Positions 7,814 through 15,728 of a DNA stretch of 55,705 bases are shown in pieces. Position 1 is the first letter of the stretch. Each line of letters starts with the position of its first letter. Source of the DNA: Prevotella sp. (GTDB lineage Bacteria; Bacteroidota; Bacteroidia; Bacteroidales; Bacteroidaceae); the NCBI GenBank assembly GCA_017619275.1, contig JAFZSR010000098.1, positions 1 through 55,705 on the forward strand. The letters are read 5' to 3'. The notes beneath the pieces are model-generated. The model saw nothing but the letters and a program-made list of their open reading frames with translations, had not been told where the DNA came from and ran no database searches. Made by a program: the position numbers and the translations under genes.

Positions 7814-8068
7814 TTATTTCTTCGCAGCCTTACCGTAGCGGCTCATGAACTTGTCGACGCGTCCTGCGGTGTCGACGAGCTTGCTCTTACCCGTGTAGAA
7901 GGGGTGAGAGGTGCTAGAGATTTCTACTTTTACCACTGGGTAAGTCTCGCCTTCGAATTCTATCGTGTCATTGGTCTTTGCGGTAGACTTCGTAAGGAAC
8001 ATATCGCCGTTGGACATGTCACGGAACACGACGGGGCGATAGTTTGTGGGATGAATTCCTTTTTTCAT
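7814..8068 (-). CDS. rpmE2: 50S ribosomal protein L31 type B
   Basis: 84 residues, matching the zinc-free type B form: [20 protein letters not shown] at the start and [12 protein letters not shown] in the middle, with no Cys pairs. It is part of the large ribosomal subunit. Own promoter at 8105-8112 with a leader of about 36 nt. It sits between the nuclease and the OB-fold lipoprotein, so it interrupts an otherwise envelope-related run; readthrough into the nuclease gene is possible because no other clear promoter was found for that gene. Confidence 0.98.
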   Translation of the reverse strand: MKKGIHPTNYRPVVFRDMSNGDMFLTKSTAKTNDTIEFEGETYPVVKVEISSTSHPFYTGKSKLVDTAGRVDKFMSRYGKAAKK

Positions 8069-8104
8069 TTTTGTTTAAATTGTTGATAAATACATTTCGG
8101 GCTG

Positions 8105-8112
8105 CAAAGGTA
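8105..8112 (-). promoter_or_regulatory. rpmE2 promoter -7 box
   Basis: Minus-strand TACCTTTG within ATTCGTACCTTTGCAGCC, a version of the shared promoter sequence found before several genes in this window. Confidence 0.7.
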
Positions 8113-8152
8113 CGAATTATTTCTGTAATACACAAACTTTTCGCGCAGAATT

Positions 8153-10381
8153 TTACTTGGCGTAGGTGATTGTGATTTTCGCCACGCGCAATTGTGTGCC
8201 TCCGCTGTTGCCGGTGAAGTCGTTGACAATCTTGAGCGAGGTGTCGCTGAATTTGCTGAAGGTCACTTGTGTGTCGCTGTCCTTCTTGGTTTCCACCTTG
8301 TTGCCGCCAGCCTCGCCATACATCTGTTCGTTGCCGTTGTAGGCCGTTCCCTGATAGGGGTCGGAAGTGGTGATGACCACCTTCGTGATGGTCTTGCTCG
8401 ACTTGATAGTGAGCGAGTTAAGGGCATACATGCGTACGGAGCCACCAGCGGCGGTGTAGTACTTCGGGGCGTTCTTGCCACCCTCTTGTGCAAAGGTGAG
8501 GGTGGTGCCGTCGCCAGCAGTCAGGGTGGGCACATCGGCAGCGTTCTCAAGGCCGAAGTCGGCCAAGGTGATTGCGTAGCCGTCGCCCGTATCGTCGCCG
8601 CCACCGCCAGGATTATCGCCGCCACCGCCAGGGTTGTCGCCTCCACCGCCACCGCCGGTGCCAGCTTCGGTCTTGCCGTTGAGCGAGTAGATGTAGCTCT
8701 CGTTAGCAGCGGTCTCAGGCGTGTTGCCCTTGTAGTTCATCACCTTTCCACAGATAATCACCTCGTCGCCTTTCTTGGGCAGCTCTCCTTCGGTGTACTT
8801 CACATTGCCAAGGTAGAGCGTGCGGAAGACGTAGAACTTCTCGCCGGAGTCGGTGCCGTCGTCGCTGATGTAGAACGTGCAGTTGCCATACTGGGTATTG
8901 AACTGGTTCTTATCCTCAATGTCGATAATCTTACCCTTGATGTAAACGTCGTTGTCCGACTTGGCGTCGGCAGCGAGTGCGCTGGCAAAGGCATTGGCAG
9001 CTGCGGCATTGAACGGGTCTTCGAGTGTGCCCGTGCCTTTGGCCTCGCCTGGTGTGTCGTTACCACCACCTCCACCTGAGCCAGCTTCGGTCTTGCCGTT
9101 GAGTGAGTAGATATAGCTCTTGTTGGCAGCGGTCTCAGGCGTGTTGCCCTTGTAGTTGACCACCTTTCCACAGATAATCACCTCGTCGCCTTTCTTGGGC
9201 AGTTCTCCTTCGGTGTACTTCACATTGCCCAGGTAGAGCGTGCGGAAGACGTAGAACTTGTCGCTGGTGTCGGTGCCGTCGTCACTGATGTAGAAAGTGC
9301 AGTTGCCATACTGGGCGTTGAACTGGTTCTTCTCTTCAATGTCGATGATCTTACCCTTGATGTAGATGTCCTTGTCCGACTCGGTGTCGGCAGCAAGCGA
9401 GCTGGCATAGGCATTGGCAGCGGCAGCATTGTACGGATCCTCGAGTGTGCCCGAGCCTTTGGCCTCGCCACCAGGCTGCGGGGTGTCGCCACTGCCGGTG
9501 TTGCCGTTGAGCGAGTAGAGGTAGGCCTTAGCCTGTACGGTCTCAGGCGTGTTGCCCCTGTAGTTGGTTACCTTACCACAGACGATGACATCGTCGCCCT
9601 TCTTGATTTGTGTGTCGCCGTTGGCGAACTTCTTGTTGCCCAAGTAGAGTGCGCGGAAGACGGTGAATGAGCTGCCGTCGGAACCGTCGTCGTTGATGGT
9701 GAAGGTGCCGTTGCCATACTGGGTGGTGTACTCCTCGGTGATAGAGGCCACCTTGCCCTTGATGTAGACGTCCTTCGGCGATTCGTTGTCGCCCACCTCC
9801 TTGGCGTAGGCGATGGCAGCTGCATAGTTGAAGGGGTTCTCCAGAGTGCCGTCGCCAGTGGCCTCGCCGGGCGTGTCGCTACCGCCACCGCCCTCGGTGA
9901 CGCCGTTGAGCGAGTAGAGGAAGCCACTTCCCTGCACGGTTTCGGGCGTATTGCCTCTGAAGTTGACTACCCTGCCGCAGACGATGACTTCATCGCCCTT
10001 CTTCACCTGGTCCTTTCCGCTGCTGTATTTCTTGTTGCCCAAGTAGAGCACACGGTAGGCGGTGAACTCGTTGGCGGCGAGTCCGTCGTCCGACATCTTG
10101 AAGGTGCCGTTGCCGAAGTTGGTGGTAAACTCTTCGGTTACCTCCGATACAATGCCTTTGATGTAGACTGTGTTTTCCGACTCCTCGCCGTCGAGCGACT
10201 GGGCGTAGTGGATGGCGTCGGCACAGGTGTAGGGGCTTTCCACCGTTCCGGCACCCGTGTAGTTGAATGCTGGTTCGGGTTTATCTTCCGGAATGGGGTA
10301 GGGCTCGGGTACATCCTCGCAGGCCGTGAATGTTGCGGCAGCCATGGCCACAAGCATGAGTTTGCTGAATAGTTTCTTCAT
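8153..10381 (-). CDS. Lipoprotein with four OB-fold-like (DUF6359-type) repeats
   Basis: 742 residues. Signal peptide with lipidation Cys21 (TFTAC). Four copies of a domain of about 120-125 residues follow, at about 42-161, 174-293, 309-431 and 449-571. Each begins GTGTLEDPFNAAAA-like and contains DVYIKGKI, YGNGTF.ISDDG, LYLGN and KKGDEVIICGKVVNYKGNTPET, the beta-rich pattern of DUF6359/OB-like domains. A Gly/Asp/Pro linker (575-598) leads to a different C-terminal domain (about 601-742). Copies 3 and 4 are almost the same, also in DNA. It lies 33 nt after the DUF5689 gene and is probably in one operon with the TonB-dependent receptor. Surface exposed by inference; the ligand is unknown, though OB folds often bind nucleic acid or sugar. 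Confidence 0.88.
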   Translation of the reverse strand: MKKLFSKLMLVAMAAATFTACEDVPEPYPIPEDKPEPAFNYTGAGTVESPYTCADAIHYAQSLDGEESENTVYIKGIVSEVTEEFTTNFGNGTFKMSDDGLAANEFTAYRVLYLGNKKYSSGKDQVKKGDEVIVCGRVVNFRGNTPETVQGSGFLYSLNGVTEGGGGSDTPGEATGDGTLENPFNYAAAIAYAKEVGDNESPKDVYIKGKVASITEEYTTQYGNGTFTINDDGSDGSSFTVFRALYLGNKKFANGDTQIKKGDDVIVCGKVTNYRGNTPETVQAKAYLYSLNGNTGSGDTPQPGGEAKGSGTLEDPYNAAAANAYASSLAADTESDKDIYIKGKIIDIEEKNQFNAQYGNCTFYISDDGTDTSDKFYVFRTLYLGNVKYTEGELPKKGDEVIICGKVVNYKGNTPETAANKSYIYSLNGKTEAGSGGGGGNDTPGEAKGTGTLEDPFNAAAANAFASALAADAKSDNDVYIKGKIIDIEDKNQFNTQYGNCTFYISDDGTDSGEKFYVFRTLYLGNVKYTEGELPKKGDEVIICGKVMNYKGNTPETAANESYIYSLNGKTEAGTGGGGGGDNPGGGGDNPGGGGDDTGDGYAITLADFGLENAADVPTLTAGDGTTLTFAQEGGKNAPKYYTAAGGSVRMYALNSLTIKSSKTITKVVITTSDPYQGTAYNGNEQMYGEAGGNKVETKKDSDTQVTFSKFSDTSLKIVNDFTGNSGGTQLRVAKITITYAK
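8669..9457 (-). repeat. 420-bp tandem duplication (domain copies 3 and 4)
   Basis: The same DNA recurs with an exact 420-bp shift (for example CCAGCTTCGG at 8661 and 9081, both followed by TCTTGCCGTT), corresponding to 140 codons. The copies differ only at scattered positions, whereas domain copies 1 and 2 are more diverged, so this duplication is recent. Confidence 0.9.
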
Positions 10382-10414
10382 ATGATTGATTGTTTTTTAT
10401 GTTCTGGAATGGGG

Positions 10415-11245
10415 TTAATTGTCGAGAATCTCAATGTCGCTGGTCTTCCTGATGACGATTTGCCATGTGGAGTTGTAGCGTGTGGCTATGCCGGTGATGT
10501 TGCATCCCGTGGTGGGCATCACCATAGCGGCGAAGTCGGCGTAGGAGCTGGTGCGGATGATGACTTTCGAGCCATACTCACTGAGTTGCTGGCTGTAGTA
10601 GTTGCTTCCCGAAGCGACACCGTCGATGAGTGTTCGTTTGCCGTTGGCGGCCGCGAAGTGTACGTTCTTCAGGGTGACCAACAGTCCGGCTTGGTCCATG
10701 TCGTTCACGATGGTGGCGAAATCAGTGGGCGGAATGGCTTCGGGCTTGATGTTCTCCGAGCCGCCAATGATTTTGAAGTGTGTGGCCCAGATGTCCTTCG
10801 ACATGCGCCCTACACCTCCGTTATAGGGAGTGCCAATCTCGGCCATGTTGCCATAGCCACCTACGTAAAGTCCTTGCAAGTCGACGATAATCTCTTGCCC
10901 TTCAGCGAGGTATCCGTTCAGTCCACCCTCGTTGACGGCAATGATGATGCCTCCCGTCTCGTCCTGCAGGGCGAACTGCTTGTAGAGGTTTCCTCCTAAA
11001 TCGTTGCCGGAGATGCGTCCGCGAATCTTTATGTCCTTCTCCACCTTCTTGCATTTGTTGCCTTTGATGGCCGCAGCAAATATGGGGTCGGCCTTCAGTT
11101 CAGCTATGCTGATGATGTTCTCCTCGTTGATGGCGTTGTTGCCAAATGGTGCCTGTGTGAAGATAGGCTCGTCCCAGTCGCCGTCCATGCAGGCGGTGAA
11201 GAGGGGGCAGAGCACTGCCAATAATAAATAATGTAGTTTCTTCAT
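10415..11245 (-). CDS. DUF5689 domain lipoprotein
   Basis: 276 residues. Lipoprotein signal MKKLHYLLLAVLCPLFTAC, Cys19. The body matches the DUF5689 pattern: ISIAELKADP, then DIKIRGRISGNDLGGNLYKQFALQD with a TGGIIIAV strand, a beta-rich OB-like fold that recurs in TonB-linked lipoproteins of Bacteroidetes. It is 13 nt downstream of the TonB-dependent receptor and 33 nt upstream of the OB-repeat lipoprotein, so the three are most likely one operon. Probably the surface lipoprotein partner of the receptor. Family call is good; ligand unknown. Confidence 0.88.
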   Translation of the reverse strand: MKKLHYLLLAVLCPLFTACMDGDWDEPIFTQAPFGNNAINEENIISIAELKADPIFAAAIKGNKCKKVEKDIKIRGRISGNDLGGNLYKQFALQDETGGIIIAVNEGGLNGYLAEGQEIIVDLQGLYVGGYGNMAEIGTPYNGGVGRMSKDIWATHFKIIGGSENIKPEAIPPTDFATIVNDMDQAGLLVTLKNVHFAAANGKRTLIDGVASGSNYYSQQLSEYGSKVIIRTSSYADFAAMVMPTTGCNITGIATRYNSTWQIVIRKTSDIEILDN

Positions 11246-11258
11246 GATGCTTGCGGAT

Positions 11259-13838
11259 TTAGAAGTTGTAGGTGACGATGAACATGCCGTTGATGCCGTT
11301 GGCGTAGAATTTCTTCGGGCTGTCCTGGAAAGAATAGGTTCGCAGGCTGGCTGCTTCCTCGGTGTCGCCCTTCGAGTAGTCGGTGTCGCGTCGGTTCTGC
11401 TCCATACCTCCGGTCACAATCTTAATGTTGTTCAGCAGGTTGGTAAGCATCAGGTTGACGCTCATGCGGCGTCCGTGGCGCAGGTTGATGGTCTTGCCAA
11501 TGCTGGCGTCGAGCATGAATCCACCTTTGCCCTTGGCTTGGTCGGGAATGGCGGCCACATTGTGGAGTGCCTCTCCGTTGGCGTCTTTCACCACCTCGCC
11601 GGCGTCGTCCTTCAGCTCGGGCATGTCCTTGTAGTAGCGGATGATAGGCGAGTAGTAGAGGTAGATGCGGTCGTAGTAGTTGCCGATGAGATCGATGAAC
11701 CATCCACTGGCGTGGTAGCTCAGTCCCAGGCTGGCTGCGGTGAGGGGCGTGCTGCCTTCGCGCATGCCTTTGTTCACGCAGATGTCGTCGCGCGACTTGC
11801 CGTCTTCCGAGAGCATGTAGCGCACGTAGGCGTTGTTGGTGTATTTGGCTTCGCTCGTGGTACCGAGTGCTTTCACGTTGAGCACGTCATTGACTTTGAT
11901 GTTCAGTCCCAGCTCGACGCCATAGTATTCTTTGTTGATGCCTGTGAGCGAGATATAGCTGAAGGAGTGTGCGATGTCGCTATAGGCCATCGAGTATTCG
12001 CTCACGTCGGTCAGTCGGCTGAAGTAACCCGACAGGTTGGCCTTGATGCGCGAGTTCTTCAGCTGGTAGCCTGCGTCGGCCGAGAACAGTTTCTCGTTCT
12101 TCAGGTTCAGGGCGAAGTCGTTGTTGATTTGTGGTGCCGAGAAGGCTGTGCGTGCATTAGGTGCTTTCCACTCGTAGCCAGCTCCAACGTGCAGGGCGTG
12201 GCCATGTCCCAGGTTGACGACGGCTCCAGCCTTGCCTCCTCCGTCGAGGAATTTGGCCGTCTTGCCTTTTCCGTAAGAGTTGTCGGGGGCCAGTCCGTTG
12301 CGCATCTTACCGTCGCGCTGCATGGTGGTGCCTCCAACGCGTCCGTTGACGAAGAGGTGGAAGATGCCCATGTCTTTTGTCAGACCAGCCCAGGCGGTGG
12401 CTTTGTTCACCAGGATGTTGTAGTCGTAGCCGAAGCGGTCACCCTCGCCGATAATTTGGTTGGGATGGTTGATGTCGTACTGCACTTCGTTCGAGTTCTC
12501 GGCGTATGTGCCCACCACGTAGGTGTTGACATTGTGGAACGACCAGGCGCCCAGCAGGTCGTCCATGGTCTGGTAGTGCAAGCCTTTGTTGGCCGACAGC
12601 TGCAGTCCGGCATGCAGCGACGTGTTGCGATTGAGCTGCTTGTCGAGGTAGGAGGCCAGCGACAGGCTGAGCTGGTCGTCGTGGTAGCGCTGAATGTAGT
12701 ACATGGCATCAGTGCCCTGGATGTTGGCCATACGGTTGGAGTAGTACAGGCGGTCCCAGTTGATTTGGCGGTTGGCTTTCGCTGCGGTCAGGTAGTCGTA
12801 AGCCGTCTGCCAGTTGGCCAAAGCCACTGCGCCTTGGTCGCCATAGTAGGGCTCCCAAACATCATAGAAATAGGAGGGCATGAGCGAATAGTAGTCGGGC
12901 GCGGGGTTGGTGCTGTTGTTGTATTGCAGACGTGAGCTGCTATACTTGGCATATTTGCCCAGCAGCGTGGTGACGAGTTTGGTCTCCTTGTCGATGTTCC
13001 AATCCCATGTGAGCAGGGCAGCAGGTGCGAAGTCTTTCACCACGCGCGAATTGCGCACCTTGCCCTCCTGGTATCCCCAGTTGGGATTGTAGAAGTTGTT
13101 GTTGGCCATCCAGTACATCTCGTCGGTCGATGCCGATTGTGCTCCTCGCTCAGTGGGGTTGCCCCAGGTGACGAGGCTCACGCGATGCTGGTCGTTCAGC
13201 ATCTTCTCGGCTCCGAGGAAGTAGCTCAGGGAGTTGTAGAACGTTCCTTCAACGTAGCCCCTGTTGGCCCAGCGGTAGGTGAGCGAACCGGTGAACGCCC
13301 ATCCGTTCTCCATCATACCAGTGTTGTAGGTGTACATGGCTCTGACGGTGTAGTTGCGGTTGGCTCCGGCGATGCTGGCTCGCTGTCCGGTGGCGAAGCT
13401 GCTGGGGCGGAAGTTGTAGTTGTTGGAACCGGCCATACCAGCCATCGAGAAGTTGTTGTCCTCGAATGGCAGCGAAGCCTCCTGCGAGCGTGTCTGGTTG
13501 TTCAGACCACCCACGAAGCTGTAGCGGAATTCGCCGCTCTCGACATTGTTCACGGGATTACCGTTGATGTAGATGTCGTTGTACTTCGCCCCGAAGGCAC
13601 GGTATTTGAAGCGGGCCGCCGAGAAGCGGTAACCCACTTCATTGGCGTAAACATTGCGGTTGGATGAGATGACGGTGACGTTTTGCGACACGTCGTCGTC
13701 CTGTCCCAACTGCGCCTCGGTGAAGGTGAAGGCCTGCTCTGTCTGCACGTCCAATGCCAGGGAGTCAACTTCTTCCTGGGCTTGGAGTGCAGCCGAGGTG
13801 CATAAGGCCATCACCGCAAGTATTAGCTTTTTGTTCAT
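11259..13838 (-). CDS. TonB-dependent outer-membrane receptor
   Basis: 859 residues. Signal peptide MNKKLILAVMALCTSAALQAQ. A plug-like domain starts near residue 35 (VTVISSNRNVYANEVGY, then YNDIYINGNPVNN, GGLNNQTRS), followed by a long beta-barrel with repeated aromatic strands (YTVRAMYTYNTG, WAFTGSLTYRWANRGY) and a C-terminal strand ending in FIVTYNF. There is no obvious carboxypeptidase-like domain before the plug, so it is not a standard SusC. It is the first gene of the operon with the DUF5689 and OB-repeat lipoproteins. It imports an unknown ligand with TonB energy. Confidence 0.93.
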   Translation of the reverse strand: MNKKLILAVMALCTSAALQAQEEVDSLALDVQTEQAFTFTEAQLGQDDDVSQNVTVISSNRNVYANEVGYRFSAARFKYRAFGAKYNDIYINGNPVNNVESGEFRYSFVGGLNNQTRSQEASLPFEDNNFSMAGMAGSNNYNFRPSSFATGQRASIAGANRNYTVRAMYTYNTGMMENGWAFTGSLTYRWANRGYVEGTFYNSLSYFLGAEKMLNDQHRVSLVTWGNPTERGAQSASTDEMYWMANNNFYNPNWGYQEGKVRNSRVVKDFAPAALLTWDWNIDKETKLVTTLLGKYAKYSSSRLQYNNSTNPAPDYYSLMPSYFYDVWEPYYGDQGAVALANWQTAYDYLTAAKANRQINWDRLYYSNRMANIQGTDAMYYIQRYHDDQLSLSLASYLDKQLNRNTSLHAGLQLSANKGLHYQTMDDLLGAWSFHNVNTYVVGTYAENSNEVQYDINHPNQIIGEGDRFGYDYNILVNKATAWAGLTKDMGIFHLFVNGRVGGTTMQRDGKMRNGLAPDNSYGKGKTAKFLDGGGKAGAVVNLGHGHALHVGAGYEWKAPNARTAFSAPQINNDFALNLKNEKLFSADAGYQLKNSRIKANLSGYFSRLTDVSEYSMAYSDIAHSFSYISLTGINKEYYGVELGLNIKVNDVLNVKALGTTSEAKYTNNAYVRYMLSEDGKSRDDICVNKGMREGSTPLTAASLGLSYHASGWFIDLIGNYYDRIYLYYSPIIRYYKDMPELKDDAGEVVKDANGEALHNVAAIPDQAKGKGGFMLDASIGKTINLRHGRRMSVNLMLTNLLNNIKIVTGGMEQNRRDTDYSKGDTEEAASLRTYSFQDSPKKFYANGINGMFIVTYNF

Positions 13839-13879
13839 AGAGGAGTGTTTTGGTTTTAATTATTGTTGTTATTTGATTG

Positions 13880-13887
13880 CAAAATTA
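13880..13887 (-). promoter_or_regulatory. Promoter -7 box of the TonB receptor operon
   Basis: Minus-strand TAATTTTG (TAnnTTTG), about 41 nt before the receptor start. The rest of the gap to 14119 is AT-rich and shows no gene; the next gene to the right ends toward it. Confidence 0.6.
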
Positions 13888-14119
13888 ATGAATAAAAGCG
13901 AGACTGCCAAATAAATCTCGAATTTTATTTTATCAGTTTTCTTTAACAGATTCAATAAGGGTTGTCGGAGTGGTTTTATTGGTCATTCTTGTTTGCCTCG
14001 TCGAACTCGTTGGAATCTTCCATTAAGCGGAGCAAAACGAATTTAGCGGATTAACGACTGCTTAATGGGATTGAAAATAAACAAATATGAATCAGACTGT
14101 TATCGATTGTTTGTGGTGA

Positions 14120-14160
14120 AAAAGAAAAAGACCCGACGAGCTTGAATGCTCATCGGATCT
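14120..14160 (-). terminator. Terminator of the secreted low-complexity protein gene
   Basis: On the minus strand GATCCGATGAGC pairs with GCTCGTCGGGTC around ATTCAA, followed by CTTTTTCTTTTTC. This is a textbook intrinsic terminator 26 nt after the stop codon at 14186. Confidence 0.88.
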
Positions 14161-14185
14161 TGAAGTATGATGAAGGTGTGGAAGT

Positions 14186-15355
14186 CTATCTGCGGCTGCC
14201 GCCAAAGTTTCCGCTGCGGTTGCTGGAACCACCGCCACGCGAACCTCCGCCGAAGGAACCGCCGCTGGAACTGCGAGAGGGAGTGCTGCCACTGCTCTGG
14301 CGAACGCTGCTTGCAGGGGCGCTCTGGCGAACGCTTGTTGGTGCGCTCTGACGGACACTTGCTGGAGCACTCTGACGAACGCTAGCTGGTGCGCTCTGAC
14401 GAACACTTGCAGCTGGTGGTGTGGTCTGGCGTGTATTGCCCGACGGTGTGGTCTGGCGAATACTTCCTGCGGGTCTGTTGGTGTTGATGTCCACTGAACG
14501 ACTGCCGCCGAAGCTGCCACTGTTGCGGTTTCCGCCGAAGGAGCCAGCCGAGCCGTTGACGTCGGGGTTGGAGCGTGTGCCCAAGTTGTTGCCGTTGGGG
14601 CGTGAGCCGCTGTTCAAGCCGTTGCCGGGCTGCTGGCCGCCGCCAGGCTGCTGGTTGTTGCGAATGCCGTCGTTGCCGCCATTGCGTCCGCTGCCGAAGC
14701 CACCGCCTGAGCGTCCACCGCCGGGCTGCATGCCATTGTCGGGTCCATTGCCGGGACGGTCGTTAAAGCCGTTGTCACGTCCGTGGTTGGTCGAGCGGCG
14801 AGGTCCTCCAGGCTGGTCGCGATAGTCACCGCGATCCCAACCGTTGCGCATACCCCAGTGCTGGTCGCGTGAGCGGCCGTTGGGGCGATAGAAGTCGCGA
14901 CGTCCCTCATAGAAGCTGCGCCCGTTGTTCATGCGCCAGCTATGACCTCCACGATAGGTGTTGTAGAAGTGTGGACGTCCGAAGTAGAAGTAGTCGCGAT
15001 GCGGATAGCGAGCGTAGATGCTGAAGTGCCAGTAGCCTGCGTCGAAGATGAGCGGGCGGTAGAAATAGGTGGCGGCACGGAACAGATCCCACTGCCATGA
15101 GAACAGGATATAACTGAGGTCCAAGTTGCGACGCTCCCAGTAGGGTCCAAAGACATCATACTGGCTGGTGACACCCATCAGGTAGTCGAGGTTGATTTCG
15201 TAGGCAGCCTCGTACTGTGCGTCGGAGAGGTTCAGCTCGTAGGCCATCTTGTCGGTGAGGAAGAGTGCCTCGCGGCGAGCCTGCTCGTAGGACATGGCGC
15301 TTGCGCTTGCTGCTATCGTCAGCATGGCAATCAGGGTAAACATCATCTTCTTCAT
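14186..15355 (-). CDS. Secreted protein with Gly/Asn/Arg-rich low-complexity C-terminus
   Basis: About 389 residues from ATG 15355, chosen because MKKMMFTLIAMLTIAASASA is a clear signal peptide; the frame extends 18 codons upstream without one. Residues about 20-120 form a folded-looking part (SYEQARREALFLTDKMAYEL, then aromatic YWERRNLDLSYILFSWQWDL). After that come about 250 residues of low complexity: Arg/Asn/Gly/Pro-rich, then repeats of SVRQSAPA (five or so copies), then GGSFGGGSRGGG. No family is recognised for certain. It resembles Bacteroidales cell-surface or periplasmic proteins of unknown function. Intrinsic terminator at 14120-14160. Confidence 0.82.
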   Translation of the reverse strand: MKKMMFTLIAMLTIAASASAMSYEQARREALFLTDKMAYELNLSDAQYEAAYEINLDYLMGVTSQYDVFGPYWERRNLDLSYILFSWQWDLFRAATYFYRPLIFDAGYWHFSIYARYPHRDYFYFGRPHFYNTYRGGHSWRMNNGRSFYEGRRDFYRPNGRSRDQHWGMRNGWDRGDYRDQPGGPRRSTNHGRDNGFNDRPGNGPDNGMQPGGGRSGGGFGSGRNGGNDGIRNNQQPGGGQQPGNGLNSGSRPNGNNLGTRSNPDVNGSAGSFGGNRNSGSFGGSRSVDINTNRPAGSIRQTTPSGNTRQTTPPAASVRQSAPASVRQSAPASVRQSAPTSVRQSAPASSVRQSSGSTPSRSSSGGSFGGGSRGGGSSNRSGNFGGSRR

Positions 15356-15518
15356 AGTTGTATGCTTTTTAAAAGGGTTAGACATGTTGTTTCTTTGTTT
15401 CTGCTGCAAAATAACAACATTTTCCTGACCCCCGCAAAGGATTTTCCCTAAAGTGGAGGGGGGAAAACCCTATAGTTAAGTATCAATTCAAATTAAGTTT
15501 ATACAAATGACTTTTTTC

Positions 15519-15595
15519 CAACAACGGATTACACGGATTTCACGGATTGGCTGCGCATGGCAATTATCCGTTAAATCCGTTTTAATCCGTTGTTG
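15519..15595. repeat. Inverted repeat with ACGGATT-type tandem arms
   Basis: Left arm 15519-15548 contains ACGGATTAC, ACGGATTTC, ACGGATT (9-bp units); right arm 15562-15595 contains the complementary AATCCGTT units. The ends CAACAACGGATT and AATCCGTTGTTG pair exactly. It lies in the gap between the dehydratase gene and the secreted protein gene (15356-15728), which otherwise holds only a terminator. Confidence 0.8.
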
Positions 15596-15664
15596 ATATA
15601 AGAAAATTCTGTTCACCTACTTAAGAAATTGGCGTAGGGACTTTTGTTTGAAAATAATGAATTA

Positions 15665-15698
15665 AGAGACTTTAGTTTTGCACAAAACCAAAGTCTCT
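15665..15698 (-). terminator. Hairpin after the UDP-sugar dehydratase gene
   Basis: AGAGACTTT...GTTTT pairs with AAAAC...AAAGTCTCT around GCAC. It lies 31 nt after the stop at 15729 and is followed on the minus strand by AT-rich TTAATTCATTATTTTC. Confidence 0.65.
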
Positions 15699-15728
15699 CA
15701 ACACTTAACCCTTAACAAAAACACGCTC

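Noticed and set aside
11244-12935. 563-residue plus-strand frame opposite the TonB receptor
   Set aside because: Val/His-rich composition typical of antisense shadows; the minus strand is a clear receptor.
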